A stretch of 64,000 bases of DNA from Bacillus sp. B1-b2 (GTDB taxonomy: Bacteria; Bacillota; Bacilli; Bacillales; Cytobacillaceae). The position numbers and the translations under genes are program-made. Each line of letters begins with the position of its first letter. Within the stretch, counting starts at the first letter, position 1. Where the stretch lies: assembly GCF_009183415.1 (NCBI RefSeq), contig NZ_WEHU01000001.1, positions 348,413-412,412 of the forward strand, written 5' to 3'. The notes under the pieces are model-generated. The model made no database searches. It was not told the origin of the DNA and saw nothing but the letters and a program-made list of their open reading frames with translations. Of this stretch, positions 18,746-28,136 are shown piece by piece.

Positions 18746-19372
18746 TTGAAAAAAATCGTAATTGTAATGCTTGGATGTTTTATTACATCACTTGGCCTTT
18801 ATGTGCTAAAGAGTTCCTCTATTGTAACTGGAGGTACAGCAGGGCTAGCACTAAGTGTATCGTATCTAGTCCCAATTTCATTTTCTCTTATGTTTATGCT
18901 TATAAACATCCCATTTTATATTCTTTCCTATTTTAAAATGGGCAGAAAGTTTACTATTTCAACGATAATAGCAGTGTCTTTTGTAACTATATTCTCAAGT
19001 ATCATTCCTAAGTTATTTCCGCCACTTGCTTTTCATCCATTAGTGGGTTCTGTTATTGGAGGAATGATCATTGGAGTAGGAGTTATCCTATTATTTATGA
19101 ATGGATCATCATTAGGTGGTGTTCAAATTCTATCTTTAACTTTACAGAAACAATTTAACTGGGATATGGGTAGAACGAATTTTATTTGTGATTTTATTGT
19201 TATTGTAGTCGGCTTATACAGTATTGGTATTTTGAGAGGACTATACAGTGTTGTTTCCGTATTAATTATTTCTATAATGATGAGTACGTTTAAAGAAAAA
19301 ATCTTAAAGAAAAATACGGAAAAACAAAAAATCCAAGCATCACCAAGCAAAATGAAAACACAGTCAGTTTAA
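18746..19372 (+). CDS. Short YitT-family membrane protein
   Basis: A 208-residue protein with about five hydrophobic segments and the family motifs TGGTAGLAL and GSSLGGVQILSL. It lacks the C-terminal DUF2179 domain present in the copy at 12241-13113, ending instead in a basic, polar tail. The start is TTG at 18746, with TTTAGGAGTG ahead. Divergent orientation from the Lrp regulator suggests control by it. Transport of an amino acid or anion is possible but unproven. Confidence 0.82.
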   Translation: MKKIVIVMLGCFITSLGLYVLKSSSIVTGGTAGLALSVSYLVPISFSLMFMLINIPFYILSYFKMGRKFTISTIIAVSFVTIFSSIIPKLFPPLAFHPLVGSVIGGMIIGVGVILLFMNGSSLGGVQILSLTLQKQFNWDMGRTNFICDFIVIVVGLYSIGILRGLYSVVSVLIISIMMSTFKEKILKKNTEKQKIQASPSKMKTQSV

Positions 19373-19391
19373 TGTTGCATTTATTGAGAAG

Positions 19392-19428
19392 ATGGCTCAG
19401 AATGATATTCATTCTGAGCCATTTTTTT
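19392..19428 (+). terminator. Terminator after the short YitT gene
   Basis: ATGGCTCAGAATGA pairs perfectly with TCATTCTGAGCCAT around three bases, followed by seven T. Confidence 0.92.
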
Positions 19429-19469
19429 CTATATGAAACCTACTAATATAATTGACTACTAGAAAATCG

Positions 19470-19499
19470 TTGACATTGATAATCATTTTCAATTAAAAT
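19470..19499 (+). promoter_or_regulatory. Promoter with near-consensus Fur box
   Basis: TTGACA (19470-19475) and TAAAAT (19494-19499) are 18 bases apart. The spacer contains TGATAATCATTTTCA (19477-19491), one mismatch from the Fur consensus TGATAATNATTATCA. Repression by Fur-iron is strongly predicted. Confidence 0.8.
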
Positions 19500-19535
19500 G
19501 TATTTAACGAGAACCCAGTAGGAAGGTGTATGAAC

Positions 19536-19919
19536 ATGACAAATGATTTCATTGTAACAACTCCATTTCAATATTTAATTGAGTGTACTTGTCCTAGGCC
19601 AGAACATACTTTCATACTTAATCTACAAGTTGGAGATAGAATAACTATCACAGAAGAAAGAAAGTATGTAGATTCACTCGGATGGATGCTTTTAGTACAT
19701 ATTAATGAATATAACTTTTTTATGTTTATAGATGAAATAGAAGAATTTATTACAGAGAAGAAAATTAGTTCCATAATAGATATGGAATTAAGAATGAACT
19801 ATTTGACTTATAAAGTGAATGAATCACTAGATAGTCTTAATAAAGATTTGTTTGACATGTATGCGAAAGAGCTAAATGATTGGAAGCAAATACAAGAAAG
19901 TATTAGTGTACTAAAGTAA
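19536..19919 (+). CDS. Unknown protein under a Fur box
   Basis: A 127-residue soluble protein that I do not recognise. ATG 19536 sits seven bases after GGAAGGTG; the ATG at 19530 is too close to it. The N-terminal half is mixed, predicted beta-rich (FIVTTPFQYLIECTC, GDRITITEE). The C-terminal half is helical and acidic, and a segment around YKVNESLDSLNKDLFDMYA weakly recalls the IDEAL-type helical motif. It has two close cysteines (ECTCPRPEH). The Fur box implies a role in low iron. No operon partner is obvious, though a HesB-like gene follows about 100 bases later. Confidence 0.7.
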   Translation: MTNDFIVTTPFQYLIECTCPRPEHTFILNLQVGDRITITEERKYVDSLGWMLLVHINEYNFFMFIDEIEEFITEKKISSIIDMELRMNYLTYKVNESLDSLNKDLFDMYAKELNDWKQIQESISVLK

Positions 19920-20016
19920 TTGATTTTATCAATTCAGAGCCGTTTATTTGCAAACTACTCCTCCCAAGATTACAATAGATGAGAAATGTAGACAAACTTG
20001 ATAGGAGGAGTAGATT

Positions 20017-20316
20017 TTGAAAGTAAAGGTGAATCGACACGCTGTTAAAGTGATGAATCAAATGCTAAGTAAGGCAAATGAAGGAGAACTATTGCGTGTT
20101 TACATAACAGAACATCATGGTAATCATGCTCATTATGATTTGAAATTAGATCAACAAACAGAGTTTGATGAAGTAGTAATTTCTGATAAAGAAATACCAA
20201 TCTTGTTAGATACAAGAGAAAAAGAATTTTTAGATGGAGTTTGGATTCAATATTTCCACTTACCTCAACCTGGTTTTGTTATTTATAACCCAGCTAAAGA
20301 GCACCATCATCATTAA
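20017..20316 (+). CDS. HesB/IscA-like (YneR/YqkB-type) protein without cluster cysteines
   Basis: A 99-residue protein with the HesB fold pattern (VNRHAVKVMNQML, a central DLKLD segment, LLDTREKEFLDGVWIQYF). True IscA proteins carry three cysteines for Fe-S binding; this protein has none and ends in a run of four histidines. It belongs to the Bacillus iron-sulfur biosynthesis-family annotation group. Iron or metal binding through histidines is a guess. The start is TTG at 20017, preceded by TAGGAGGAG. Confidence 0.7.
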   Translation: MKVKVNRHAVKVMNQMLSKANEGELLRVYITEHHGNHAHYDLKLDQQTEFDEVVISDKEIPILLDTREKEFLDGVWIQYFHLPQPGFVIYNPAKEHHHH

Positions 20317-20813
20317 GCAAGTGAAGTGAAACGTATCTCATTAAACATAGACAACCTGCTTTTTCATAGATTGTCTACAGTGAGAAGTGTTCACTTCTTT
20401 TTTTGTATGTATCAATATACTAGTTCTCTTTCAAATTGGATGAAAATATTCTCTACTCTATTCTATATGTTATAAATTTGATAGACAAACCATCAAAATT
20501 TAGTCTATGGATATTAATTTGTTTACAAAATTAAAGAACTAGGGTATAAGTTAATGTAACATAATTATTCATTATGCAAGAAATAATAAATTTTGTTAAG
20601 TTATTAGTAATAATTAATTGTAAAATTTTAGAAGAATTTCATGAGAGATTTTCCTTTTTGAATTAATTGATACATATAATAGATTAAAACTTAAAAACCT
20701 ATCTTTTCTATCTATTAATTTATGATTTTTCTTAATGAATTTTTCGAAAAATAATGATACGATTAGTTTAAGTAATGTGTTACACAATATTTAGATTAAG
20801 GGATGGTAATCTA
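20317..20813 (+). other. AT-rich gap before ppc with a candidate promoter
   Basis: After the terminator at 20383-20405 the region is very AT-rich without a gene. TTTACA (20522-20527), a 17-base spacer and TATAAG (20545-20550) could be the ppc promoter, giving a long 5' leader. No riboswitch consensus was recognised. Confidence 0.4.
20383..20405 (+). terminator. Terminator after the HesB-like gene
   Basis: AGAAGTG and CACTTCT form a tight hairpin followed by seven T. Confidence 0.75.
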
Positions 20814-23579
20814 ATGACAACGAGACTAAAAGTTAATGAAAGCAGTCTGCCTTTACGAAAAGATGTAAAACATTTAGGAAACATACTAGGTGAAGTTTTA
20901 GTCCATCATGGTGGGCAAGAATTACTTGAAAAAGTTGAATCTATTCGTAAGCTGGCAAAAGAACTGCGAGAAACAAACAATGAACATACATACAATCAAT
21001 TAAAATCAGAAATGCAAAATTTAGAAAAACCGGTAAGAAGACAAGTAATTAGAGCATTTTCTAAATATTTTCATTTAGTAAATGTTGCTGAGTTAAATCA
21101 TCGTATTAGAAGAAGAAGAGATTATCAATTAAAAGAAGAGCATGGTGCTCAACCTTTTTCAATTGAAAGTGCCATTTTAGCTTTTAAAGAGAAAAACTTG
21201 TCAGAAGAAGCAATACAAAGTGTATTAGATACACTGTCTTTAGAGTTAATTATTACGGCTCATCCAACTGAATCGACGAAGCGATCTATCTTGGAGATTC
21301 AAAAGAGAATTGCCAATATTATTAAAGCTTTAGACAATCCAATGATTACGAAGAAGGAACGCAAGCAATTGGATGAGGAATTATTTGAAGAAATTACGAT
21401 AATGTGGCAAACAGATGAACTTAGACAGATTAGACCAACCGTTATGGATGAAGTAAAAAATGGTTTATACTATTTTGATCAAACGTTATTTGATGTTCTT
21501 CCTGAAATTCATCAAGAAGTTCAAGATGCTCTTTGTGATCACTATCCTAATTTTGAATGGAAAGTACCTAACTTTTTATCCTTTGGATCATGGATCGGGG
21601 GAGATAGGGATGGTAATCCAAATGTAACTCCTGAAGTTACATGGCAAACACTACACAAACAAAATGAGTTAGTGATAAGAAAGTATATGGATGCAGTGAA
21701 TGAACTTATGAAAAAATTCAGTCATTCTACAAACAGAGTGAAAGTAAGTTCAAAATTAATCCAAACGATTGCGGAAGAAGAACAGTTATATTTAAGCTCT
21801 GATAGAAAATGGCAAGTAGATAAAGAAATCTACCGTCGTAAATTCTCTATTATTCTAGAAAGATTGTATCATTATGGTAAGTCAGAAAAGGGTTATACAA
21901 ATGCACAGGAATTGCTTGATGACTTAACATTAATTCAAAAAAGCTTTGCCTTGCATCAGCCAAAAGATCATCAACAAAAAGACTTGCAAAAATTAATTCG
22001 TCAAGTACAATTATTTGGTTTTCACTTGGCCACTTTAGATATTCGAAATCATAGTGGAGAACATGAAGCTGCTATGGATGAAATACTTCGTAAAGTTGGC
22101 ATAGTAGACAACTATAAAGAATTGTCTGAAACAGAAAAAATGCAGGTTCTTGAAACAATCTTAAACGATCCAAGACCAATATTATTACTGAATGAAGATT
22201 ACTCTAAAGAAACACAAGAAATGATTAAAACATTTACGATGATTAGAGAAGCACATCAAACATTTGGTAAGCAAGCGATAAATGTATACTTAATAAGTAT
22301 GACGCAAGCACCTAGTGATATTCTAGAAGTTTTAGTACTTGCTAAAGAAGCTGGTATCTATCGATTACATGCAGACGGAACAGTAGAAAGTCATTTAAAT
22401 GTTGCACCACTTTTAGAAACAATTGATGATTTAATTGCTGGACCTGAGATTGTAGAAACACTCTTTAAATTGCCTGTTTACCGAGAGCATTTACGCCAAA
22501 TGAATGATCAGCAAGAGATTATGCTGGGCTATTCTGATGGAAGTAAAGATGGTGGAACTTTAACTGCCAACTGGAAGCTATATAAAGCTCAGAGAGAAAT
22601 CCATAAAATGGCTAGTTCTTATCAGATTGGATTGAAATTCTTCCATGGACGTGGTGGATCTTTAGGTCGTGGAGGCGGTCCATTAAATAGAAGTATTCTT
22701 TCTCAGCCTGCAGAAACATTAGGAGACGGAGTAAAGATTACGGAGCAGGGAGAAGTTTTATCCTCTCGATATTTATTAGAAGATATTGCGTTCCGTAGTC
22801 TAGAACAAGCAACTTCTACCTTATTAAAAGCTTTTGCACATATCTCAAAAGACGATTTAACAGGTCATAAAGATGAAAGAAGTAAATGGGAAAATAGTAT
22901 GGAAGAAATTTCAACCATTGCTTTAGCGAAATACCAATCACTAGTTTTCCATGATCCTGATTTTATGACTTATTTTAAAGAAGCTACTCCTCTAAATGAG
23001 GTAGGGAACTTAAATATAGGTTCTCGACCAATGAGTAGAAAAAATAAAACGACCTTTGAAGATTTGCGAGCTATTCCATGGGTATTTGCATGGACTCAAA
23101 GTAGACAGCTATTACCAGCCTGGTATGCTTCAGGAACAGGATTAACAGAGTTTGCTCAAAAAGATCCTGGGAATATGAACAAATTGAAAGATATGTACCA
23201 AAAATGGCCATTCTTTAGATCTACTATTGATAATTTACAAATGGCACTCATGAAGGCTGACTTAACAACAGCAAGAGAGTATTCTGAACTTGTTGAAAAT
23301 GAGGATATTGGTACACGGATTTATGAAAATATTAAAGAAGAATTCAATAAAACGAAGGCGATCCTTTTAGAAATTTCAGGAATAGAGGAGTTGTTGGATC
23401 ATACACCATCTATTCAGGAATCTGTCTATCGTAGAAATCCTTATGTAGATCCATTAAATTTCTTCCAAGTGGAATTAATAAAACAACTGCGTGAAGAAGA
23501 GAATCCTGATCCTGAATTAATGAACCAAGTATTGTTAACCATTAATGGAATAGCAGCAGGATTACGAAATACTGGTTGA
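20814..23579 (+). CDS. ppc: Phosphoenolpyruvate carboxylase
   Basis: Adds bicarbonate to phosphoenolpyruvate to refill oxaloacetate. The 921-residue protein has the catalytic His in LIITAHPTEST (about residue 150), the GYSDGSKDGG motif, and the glycine-rich FFHGRGGSLGRGGGP loop. It ends in the conserved C-terminal NG-containing stretch (TINGIAAGLRNTG). ATG 20814 follows AAGGGATGG; an upstream in-frame start (20775) is not supported. B. subtilis lacks this enzyme and uses pyruvate carboxylase, so its presence is informative about the lineage. Confidence 0.97.
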   Translation: MTTRLKVNESSLPLRKDVKHLGNILGEVLVHHGGQELLEKVESIRKLAKELRETNNEHTYNQLKSEMQNLEKPVRRQVIRAFSKYFHLVNVAELNHRIRRRRDYQLKEEHGAQPFSIESAILAFKEKNLSEEAIQSVLDTLSLELIITAHPTESTKRSILEIQKRIANIIKALDNPMITKKERKQLDEELFEEITIMWQTDELRQIRPTVMDEVKNGLYYFDQTLFDVLPEIHQEVQDALCDHYPNFEWKVPNFLSFGSWIGGDRDGNPNVTPEVTWQTLHKQNELVIRKYMDAVNELMKKFSHSTNRVKVSSKLIQTIAEEEQLYLSSDRKWQVDKEIYRRKFSIILERLYHYGKSEKGYTNAQELLDDLTLIQKSFALHQPKDHQQKDLQKLIRQVQLFGFHLATLDIRNHSGEHEAAMDEILRKVGIVDNYKELSETEKMQVLETILNDPRPILLLNEDYSKETQEMIKTFTMIREAHQTFGKQAINVYLISMTQAPSDILEVLVLAKEAGIYRLHADGTVESHLNVAPLLETIDDLIAGPEIVETLFKLPVYREHLRQMNDQQEIMLGYSDGSKDGGTLTANWKLYKAQREIHKMASSYQIGLKFFHGRGGSLGRGGGPLNRSILSQPAETLGDGVKITEQGEVLSSRYLLEDIAFRSLEQATSTLLKAFAHISKDDLTGHKDERSKWENSMEEISTIALAKYQSLVFHDPDFMTYFKEATPLNEVGNLNIGSRPMSRKNKTTFEDLRAIPWVFAWTQSRQLLPAWYASGTGLTEFAQKDPGNMNKLKDMYQKWPFFRSTIDNLQMALMKADLTTAREYSELVENEDIGTRIYENIKEEFNKTKAILLEISGIEELLDHTPSIQESVYRRNPYVDPLNFFQVELIKQLREEENPDPELMNQVLLTINGIAAGLRNTG

Positions 23580-23609
23580 TAATGGGGATAATATAGTAGT
23601 GAGGCAACA

Positions 23610-23643
23610 AAAAAAGACGAATGCAAGTTCATTCGTCTTTTTT
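23610..23643. terminator. Bidirectional terminator after ppc
   Basis: AAAAAAGACGAATG pairs with CATTCGTCTTTTTT around six bases, serving ppc and the convergent thioredoxin-like gene. Confidence 0.92.
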
Positions 23644-23652
23644 ATTTAATCT

Positions 23653-23967
23653 TTAATTAGTTGCTAAAAACTCTTCCACTTGCTCAGGTGTTTTAGCATT
23701 TGCACTATGTAAATGACCTGTTTTTTCCCCGTTTTTAAAAATAAGTAGACTAGGTATACCCATTACATCGTATTTTTCAGCTAGCTCTGGTAATTCATCC
23801 TTATTTAAACTAAACCAATTTTTATCTGCATTTGCTTCGATAATTTCGCCAATAAACATATCCATTCTAGTACAATCTGGACACCAAGTGGTGAAAAATT
23901 TAATAATATTTGTTTCTCCATTATGGATAATTTGTTCGAATTCAGCTAGTGTTTTAATTTCTTTCAT
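23653..23967 (-). CDS. Thioredoxin-family protein
   Basis: A 104-residue thioredoxin fold with the redox motif WCPDC in FFTTWCPDCTRM and the cis-proline in MGIPSLLIF. It resembles Bacillus YdbP-type small thioredoxins. ATG 23967 is chosen because AAGGAAAG lies just ahead; six extra residues would come from an upstream ATG without a site. It likely acts in cytoplasmic thiol exchange; its partner is unknown. Confidence 0.88.
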   Translation of the reverse strand: MKEIKTLAEFEQIIHNGETNIIKFFTTWCPDCTRMDMFIGEIIEANADKNWFSLNKDELPELAEKYDVMGIPSLLIFKNGEKTGHLHSANAKTPEQVEEFLATN

Positions 23968-24309
23968 TCTTTCCTTACACCCCATATATAGAAATTTAAT
24001 AACTATATCATATAGTTAATTCCTATTATACACCGATGCCAGTAAAATTACCTTAAAGCTGCCTATGTCCTTCTGGTCGAAAATAGGGTTAAATTAATAC
24101 GAAATTTTAAAAAGATATTTTTAATGAGCTACCTAACATTCTTTTTGTTATAAAAGAACTTGTCATAACAGGTCCAATTATACTATTATATAAAATGCTG
24201 CATAGAAAAACGTGGAACCTAGAATATGATTTTTTTGTTATAGATTATACAGAAATGTCATAGGATAAGAAGTGTTCATTTTGCAGTTTCAAGTAAGAGG
24301 AGGATACAA

Positions 24310-24777
24310 ATGAGTTCAACAAAAATTAATATTTCCCCAGTAGAAGACACGTACATAAAGCTAATACTAACTATGGAAGAAATGGATCGTGAGAAATTAG
24401 TAGATTTGGGGGATTCCTATTTACTGAAACTAAATAAGAAAAATAAAAGTGGGAATGAATTATATTTTTCCATGCTTTTTAATAAGAAATTAATGAATAA
24501 AGTGGCAAGATCAACTAACCCGACTGTTAATATTACGAGAAATAAAAATTTAATTTCACTAGAAATTGTGATTATGATGGGATTAGATGAAGCTGTACAT
24601 GACGAGAATTTTTACTTTATCAAAAAGGAATTTGCGACAAGTCCATCTTTCGAAATTTCTTATAAAATGAACGAGGATTATTACCATAAAAAAATTAGTC
24701 AACAATTAACAAGTTATACACCAGAAGAAGTAGAAGAAGTAGAAGAAGTAAAAGAAGTAGAAGAAAAAGCTGAATGA
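24310..24777 (+). CDS. Unknown acidic-tailed protein
   Basis: A 155-residue protein that I do not recognise. It has no signal peptide or membrane segment. The core (about 1-135) is mixed, with LYFSMLFNKKLMNKV and a hydrophobic strand SLEIVIMMGLDE. The tail is a short repeat of Glu-Glu-Val units encoded by a 9-base DNA repeat. AAGAGGAGGATACAA gives a strong ribosome site. A possible promoter (TTGTCA, 18 bases, TATTAT) lies near 24170-24200. It stands as a single gene with a hairpin after it. Confidence 0.65.
   Translation: MSSTKINISPVEDTYIKLILTMEEMDREKLVDLGDSYLLKLNKKNKSGNELYFSMLFNKKLMNKVARSTNPTVNITRNKNLISLEIVIMMGLDEAVHDENFYFIKKEFATSPSFEISYKMNEDYYHKKISQQLTSYTPEEVEEVEEVKEVEEKAE
24724..24768 (+). 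repeat. Tandem 9-base coding repeat
   Basis: Five tandem units of GAAGAAGTA (the last two varied) encode the acidic EEV-type tail of the preceding gene. Copy number may vary between strains by slippage. Confidence 0.85.
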
Positions 24778-24779
24778 AG

Positions 24780-24799
24780 AAGGAGGGGAAACCCTCCTT
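24780..24799. terminator. Short bidirectional hairpin
   Basis: AAGGAGGG and CCCTCCTT close a four-base loop between converging genes, then TTTAT. Confidence 0.7.
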
Positions 24800-25594
24800 T
24801 TATCCTTCAATAACCCCTAGTTGTTTCAGTCCATTGAAAATTCCATTATCAGTTACAGAGGTTGTTTTATGTTTTGCATAGGAAAACAACTTATCGTGTG
24901 CATTTCCCATGGCAAATCCTTCGCCAACTGTTTGAAGCATTTCTTTATCATTTAACCCATCACCAAAAGCAATAGAGTGCTCCTTGTCGATACCTAGTTC
25001 TTTTAAAATAAAGGATACAGCAAAGCCTTTATTTACTTTATCACTAATAACATCATAGGAATGTTTAAATCCATCTATATTCACTTGTGATAAATGAATG
25101 TCCGGATAAGCTTCATATGTTTGAATTGTTTCTTCTTTTACATTAGTGATGGTCATGCCAAGAATATTCTCTTTATCTTCCAAGGTAAAAGTTCGGTTCT
25201 GTCTTAAATGAAATTTTTTACAAAATTCTTGTGTAATGACACCGTTTGGATTTGTTAATAAATTATTGGCGTTAGTGTATAAAATTAATTCATTATCATT
25301 ATCTTTGGCAATATCAAGATAGTTTGTTATAAGGTCAGCACTCATGGGAACTTTAAATACATCTTTTCCATTATGTATGGCATATGCACCGTTATAGCCA
25401 ATAAATGAATGAATACCCAATTCTTCTCCGATATCCATGATTTCGTGTAGTGGTCTACCTGTAGCAAGGAAGATTTCCATTCCTTTTTCTTTTATTAAAT
25501 GAACAGCTTGTTTGGTTGAATCTTGTATGGTGTCATTTGGTGTTAGAATTGTACCGTCAATATCTAAAAATAATATCTTATAATGATCAGTCAT
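24800..25594 (-). CDS. Cof-type HAD phosphatase
   Basis: A 264-residue HAD hydrolase of the Cof (IIB) group: motif I LFLDIDGTIL, motif II LATGRP, motif III Lys in VNKGFAVSF, motif IV FGDGLNDKEML. It is a second Cof protein in this window, and only distantly similar to the one at 7488. ATG 25594 follows GGAGGTACAA; the first in-frame ATG at 25606 lies upstream of that site. The substrate is likely a sugar or nucleotide phosphate. Confidence 0.85.
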   Translation of the reverse strand: MTDHYKILFLDIDGTILTPNDTIQDSTKQAVHLIKEKGMEIFLATGRPLHEIMDIGEELGIHSFIGYNGAYAIHNGKDVFKVPMSADLITNYLDIAKDNDNELILYTNANNLLTNPNGVITQEFCKKFHLRQNRTFTLEDKENILGMTITNVKEETIQTYEAYPDIHLSQVNIDGFKHSYDVISDKVNKGFAVSFILKELGIDKEHSIAFGDGLNDKEMLQTVGEGFAMGNAHDKLFSYAKHKTTSVTDNGIFNGLKQLGVIEG

Positions 25595-25744
25595 TTGTAC
25601 CTCCATAGATATGTATTAAAAGCGTTTTACCATTACATCTTATCATATTTTACTGTAAGGTTAAAAAGGGTTGTTTTATATAGGAGAGTTATAAAGAAAA
25701 GTAATGATCTTTCTTTCTCCCAATATAAAACAGCCCAATTATTG

Positions 25745-26677
25745 TTATGCCCAAATTCTCCACCATTGTTTTTTGGGTTCTGTAGCTGTGGCAGCCACTC
25801 TAAAAGATTGTACTAATTCTTGAAAACTTGCTTCTCTTTGTTGTATCTCATTTGTCATTTCTTCTTTATCTAATCGTAATCTCTCCAATAATGTACGGTC
25901 ATTTTCAGATAATTGTTCGACTGATTTGTTTAATTCTTCATTTGATTTGGATAAATGCTGAATCATGGACTTAATTTCCTGTGAAGTGGCTGTTGTATTT
26001 GTCCATTGTTTCGAATAGGTTTTTCTTTCAGACTTAGATATTTGAGAAAGTCTTTGTATCTTAGTGCGTATTTCTTGGTATTCAGAAGTAGTTTTATCCG
26101 TACTGCTAGTAAGTATATTGGTGATTTCTTCGATATTCTCATTAGCTTCTTCTTTGGCCTTATGTAATGATTTATTAATCTCATAAATGGTTTCTTCTTT
26201 TCCGTGATTTATTTCTTTCACTATACTTTCAACCACTTCTTTTTTTATTCCATTTTTGATTTCACCTTTTACTTCCTCCAAAAGGTTTTGCTTATATGTC
26301 TCCAAAGAAGCCAGTAGTACTCCGATATTATTTTCCATCATTGTTTGCCCATTTTGTTGTTCTAGTTTTTCGATGGTAGCTGCATCAACGATTTCAACTA
26401 AGTTTGTACTAGTAGAAATACTATCTTCCTTTTCATTAATAGTAGGTGGTTGGACAAGCATCGCTAACGATTCTTTTACATCTCTGGCGTTTTTTTTCTC
26501 ATTATATAAATTCTTTACCTCACCTAATAAGGAAATCTCCTTTTCTGTATAAAAACGTGTACCATTTTTTGTTCTCGGTATAATTAATAACCCTTTTAAT
26601 TCTTTTTCCCATTGCTTAATGCGCGTAGGACTTATCGTTAGTTTTTGCGATGCTTCTCGAATTGTGTATGATTTCAT
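25745..26677 (-). CDS. MerR-type HTH protein with long coiled coil (DUF3967-like)
   Basis: A 310-residue protein. Residues 1-70 form a MerR/RacA-type winged helix (YTIREASQKLTISPTRIKQWEKEL, then RFYTEKEISLL). Residues about 105-295 are almost entirely charged helix with heptad character. The C-terminus ends in a Trp-rich KKQWWRIWA motif like that of DUF3967 proteins. This architecture suggests DNA tethering to another structure or the membrane, as in RacA, rather than simple transcription control; that is an inference. It is divergent from the phosphoesterase gene. Confidence 0.72.
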   Translation of the reverse strand: MKSYTIREASQKLTISPTRIKQWEKELKGLLIIPRTKNGTRFYTEKEISLLGEVKNLYNEKKNARDVKESLAMLVQPPTINEKEDSISTSTNLVEIVDAATIEKLEQQNGQTMMENNIGVLLASLETYKQNLLEEVKGEIKNGIKKEVVESIVKEINHGKEETIYEINKSLHKAKEEANENIEEITNILTSSTDKTTSEYQEIRTKIQRLSQISKSERKTYSKQWTNTTATSQEIKSMIQHLSKSNEELNKSVEQLSENDRTLLERLRLDKEEMTNEIQQREASFQELVQSFRVAATATEPKKQWWRIWA

Positions 26678-26920
26678 TTCAATCTCTCCCTTAAAATAGA
26701 TTATGTATGTTCAGTAGAGCTCTATACCTATAAAGGTTATAGACAGAGAAAGGATAATCCTGCAAGAAGACAAAAGCTTTCAAAACTTCTAAAGAGTTGA
26801 CAATTTTTTTATGCATATTTCTTCGTATGAAGGAGGATAACATTAATTCATGAAGATTTTACATAAAAAGATGCCATTTTAGAGAGGTTAAGAAGAAGTA
26901 GCAACAAAGGGGATGTTCAA

Positions 26921-28063
26921 GTGAAAAAAAGACTGCATACCATTCTTTTTCTGGCATTATGCTTTATTTTTATCAAACCTGAATATTCATTACGTGCAAA
27001 CGAAATAGGAAATGACACTTCCTATGTGAAATTACGTATTTTAGAAACGACTGATACTCATTCTTATTTGTTAGATTATGACTATAAAGAAAAGAAGCGA
27101 ACAGTAGAATTCGGTTATAATCGGGTTGCAAGTTTAATACAGCAAGCCAGAAAAGAATCACCAAATAACCTATTATTTGATGTTGGGGATATTTTAAAAG
27201 GAAGTGCTATAGCAGATTATGTTGCAGAGTCTAAGTTGCTCTTTTTTTCCGATATTCACCCCGCATATAAAGCCATGAATCTGATGGAGTATGACGGAGC
27301 AACTGTTGGCAATCATGAATTTAACTTTGGATTAGATTATATGTGGACTAGTACTGCGGGTGCTACATTTCCGTATACAAATGCCAATATTTATTTAGAC
27401 GACCAAAATCATTTAGAAAGTGATGATATGTATTTATTTCCTCCTTACTTACTATTAAATAAAGAAGTAGTAGATGAAATGGGTGAAAAGGTAGAGCTTA
27501 AAATTGGTGTTCTTGGTCTTATTACGCCTATTACACAAGAATGGGATAAAGAGTATTTTGAGGACAATCTTATTATTAAGAATATGCAAGAATCTGCAGA
27601 GAGAATAGTACCGCAAATGAAAAAAGAAGGTGCTGATATTATTATTGCATTAGTTCATGCAGGCTTACAATCTGACGAAGGAAATCAAGAAAAGCAAGGA
27701 AATAATGTATTAGCAGTTAGTAAAGTAAAAGATATAGATGTGATTCTTTTTGGTCATTCTCATTTGCTTTTCCCAATGAAGGGAGAGAAGGGATCAGAAC
27801 TAATTGATCATGAAAGGGGTTTGATTAATGGAAAACCCGCAGTGCAAGCAGGTTTTTGGGGAAATCATTTAGGTATTATTGACCTACTTATTGAAAGAAA
27901 GAATAATCGCTGGAAAATCGTTGATTCTAAATCACAGGCTAAACCTATTATTCGCATACTTAAAGAAAAAAAAGTACCCATAGTCTCTCCTTATCTTCCT
28001 ATTGATGATATTCTTGTTAATTATCATCAAGGAACATTAAATTATCTAGAAGAACAAAAATAA
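26921..28063 (+). CDS. Secreted nucleotidase-type metallophosphoesterase, catalytic domain only
   Basis: A 380-residue protein with an N-terminal signal peptide (KKRLHTILFLALCFIFIK). The dimetal phosphoesterase motifs follow in order: ETTDTHSY, DVGDI, GNHEFNFG, ALVHAG, FGHSH. This is the N-terminal half of UshA/CpdB-type 5'-nucleotidases and 2',3'-cyclic phosphodiesterases. The usual C-terminal substrate-binding domain is absent; the protein stops in the linker (VNYHQGTLNYLEE). No frameshifted remainder follows. The start is GTG with AAAGGGGATG ahead. It may act on nucleotides outside the cell with altered specificity. Confidence 0.8.
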   Translation: MKKRLHTILFLALCFIFIKPEYSLRANEIGNDTSYVKLRILETTDTHSYLLDYDYKEKKRTVEFGYNRVASLIQQARKESPNNLLFDVGDILKGSAIADYVAESKLLFFSDIHPAYKAMNLMEYDGATVGNHEFNFGLDYMWTSTAGATFPYTNANIYLDDQNHLESDDMYLFPPYLLLNKEVVDEMGEKVELKIGVLGLITPITQEWDKEYFEDNLIIKNMQESAERIVPQMKKEGADIIIALVHAGLQSDEGNQEKQGNNVLAVSKVKDIDVILFGHSHLLFPMKGEKGSELIDHERGLINGKPAVQAGFWGNHLGIIDLLIERKNNRWKIVDSKSQAKPIIRILKEKKVPIVSPYLPIDDILVNYHQGTLNYLEEQK

Positions 28064-28136
28064 GTCTAAGCAGTTCATTTGTAATGAGAGGACGAGCATT
28101 ATATAGTAGGAATGTAGACGGGAAAGGAAGAGATTA

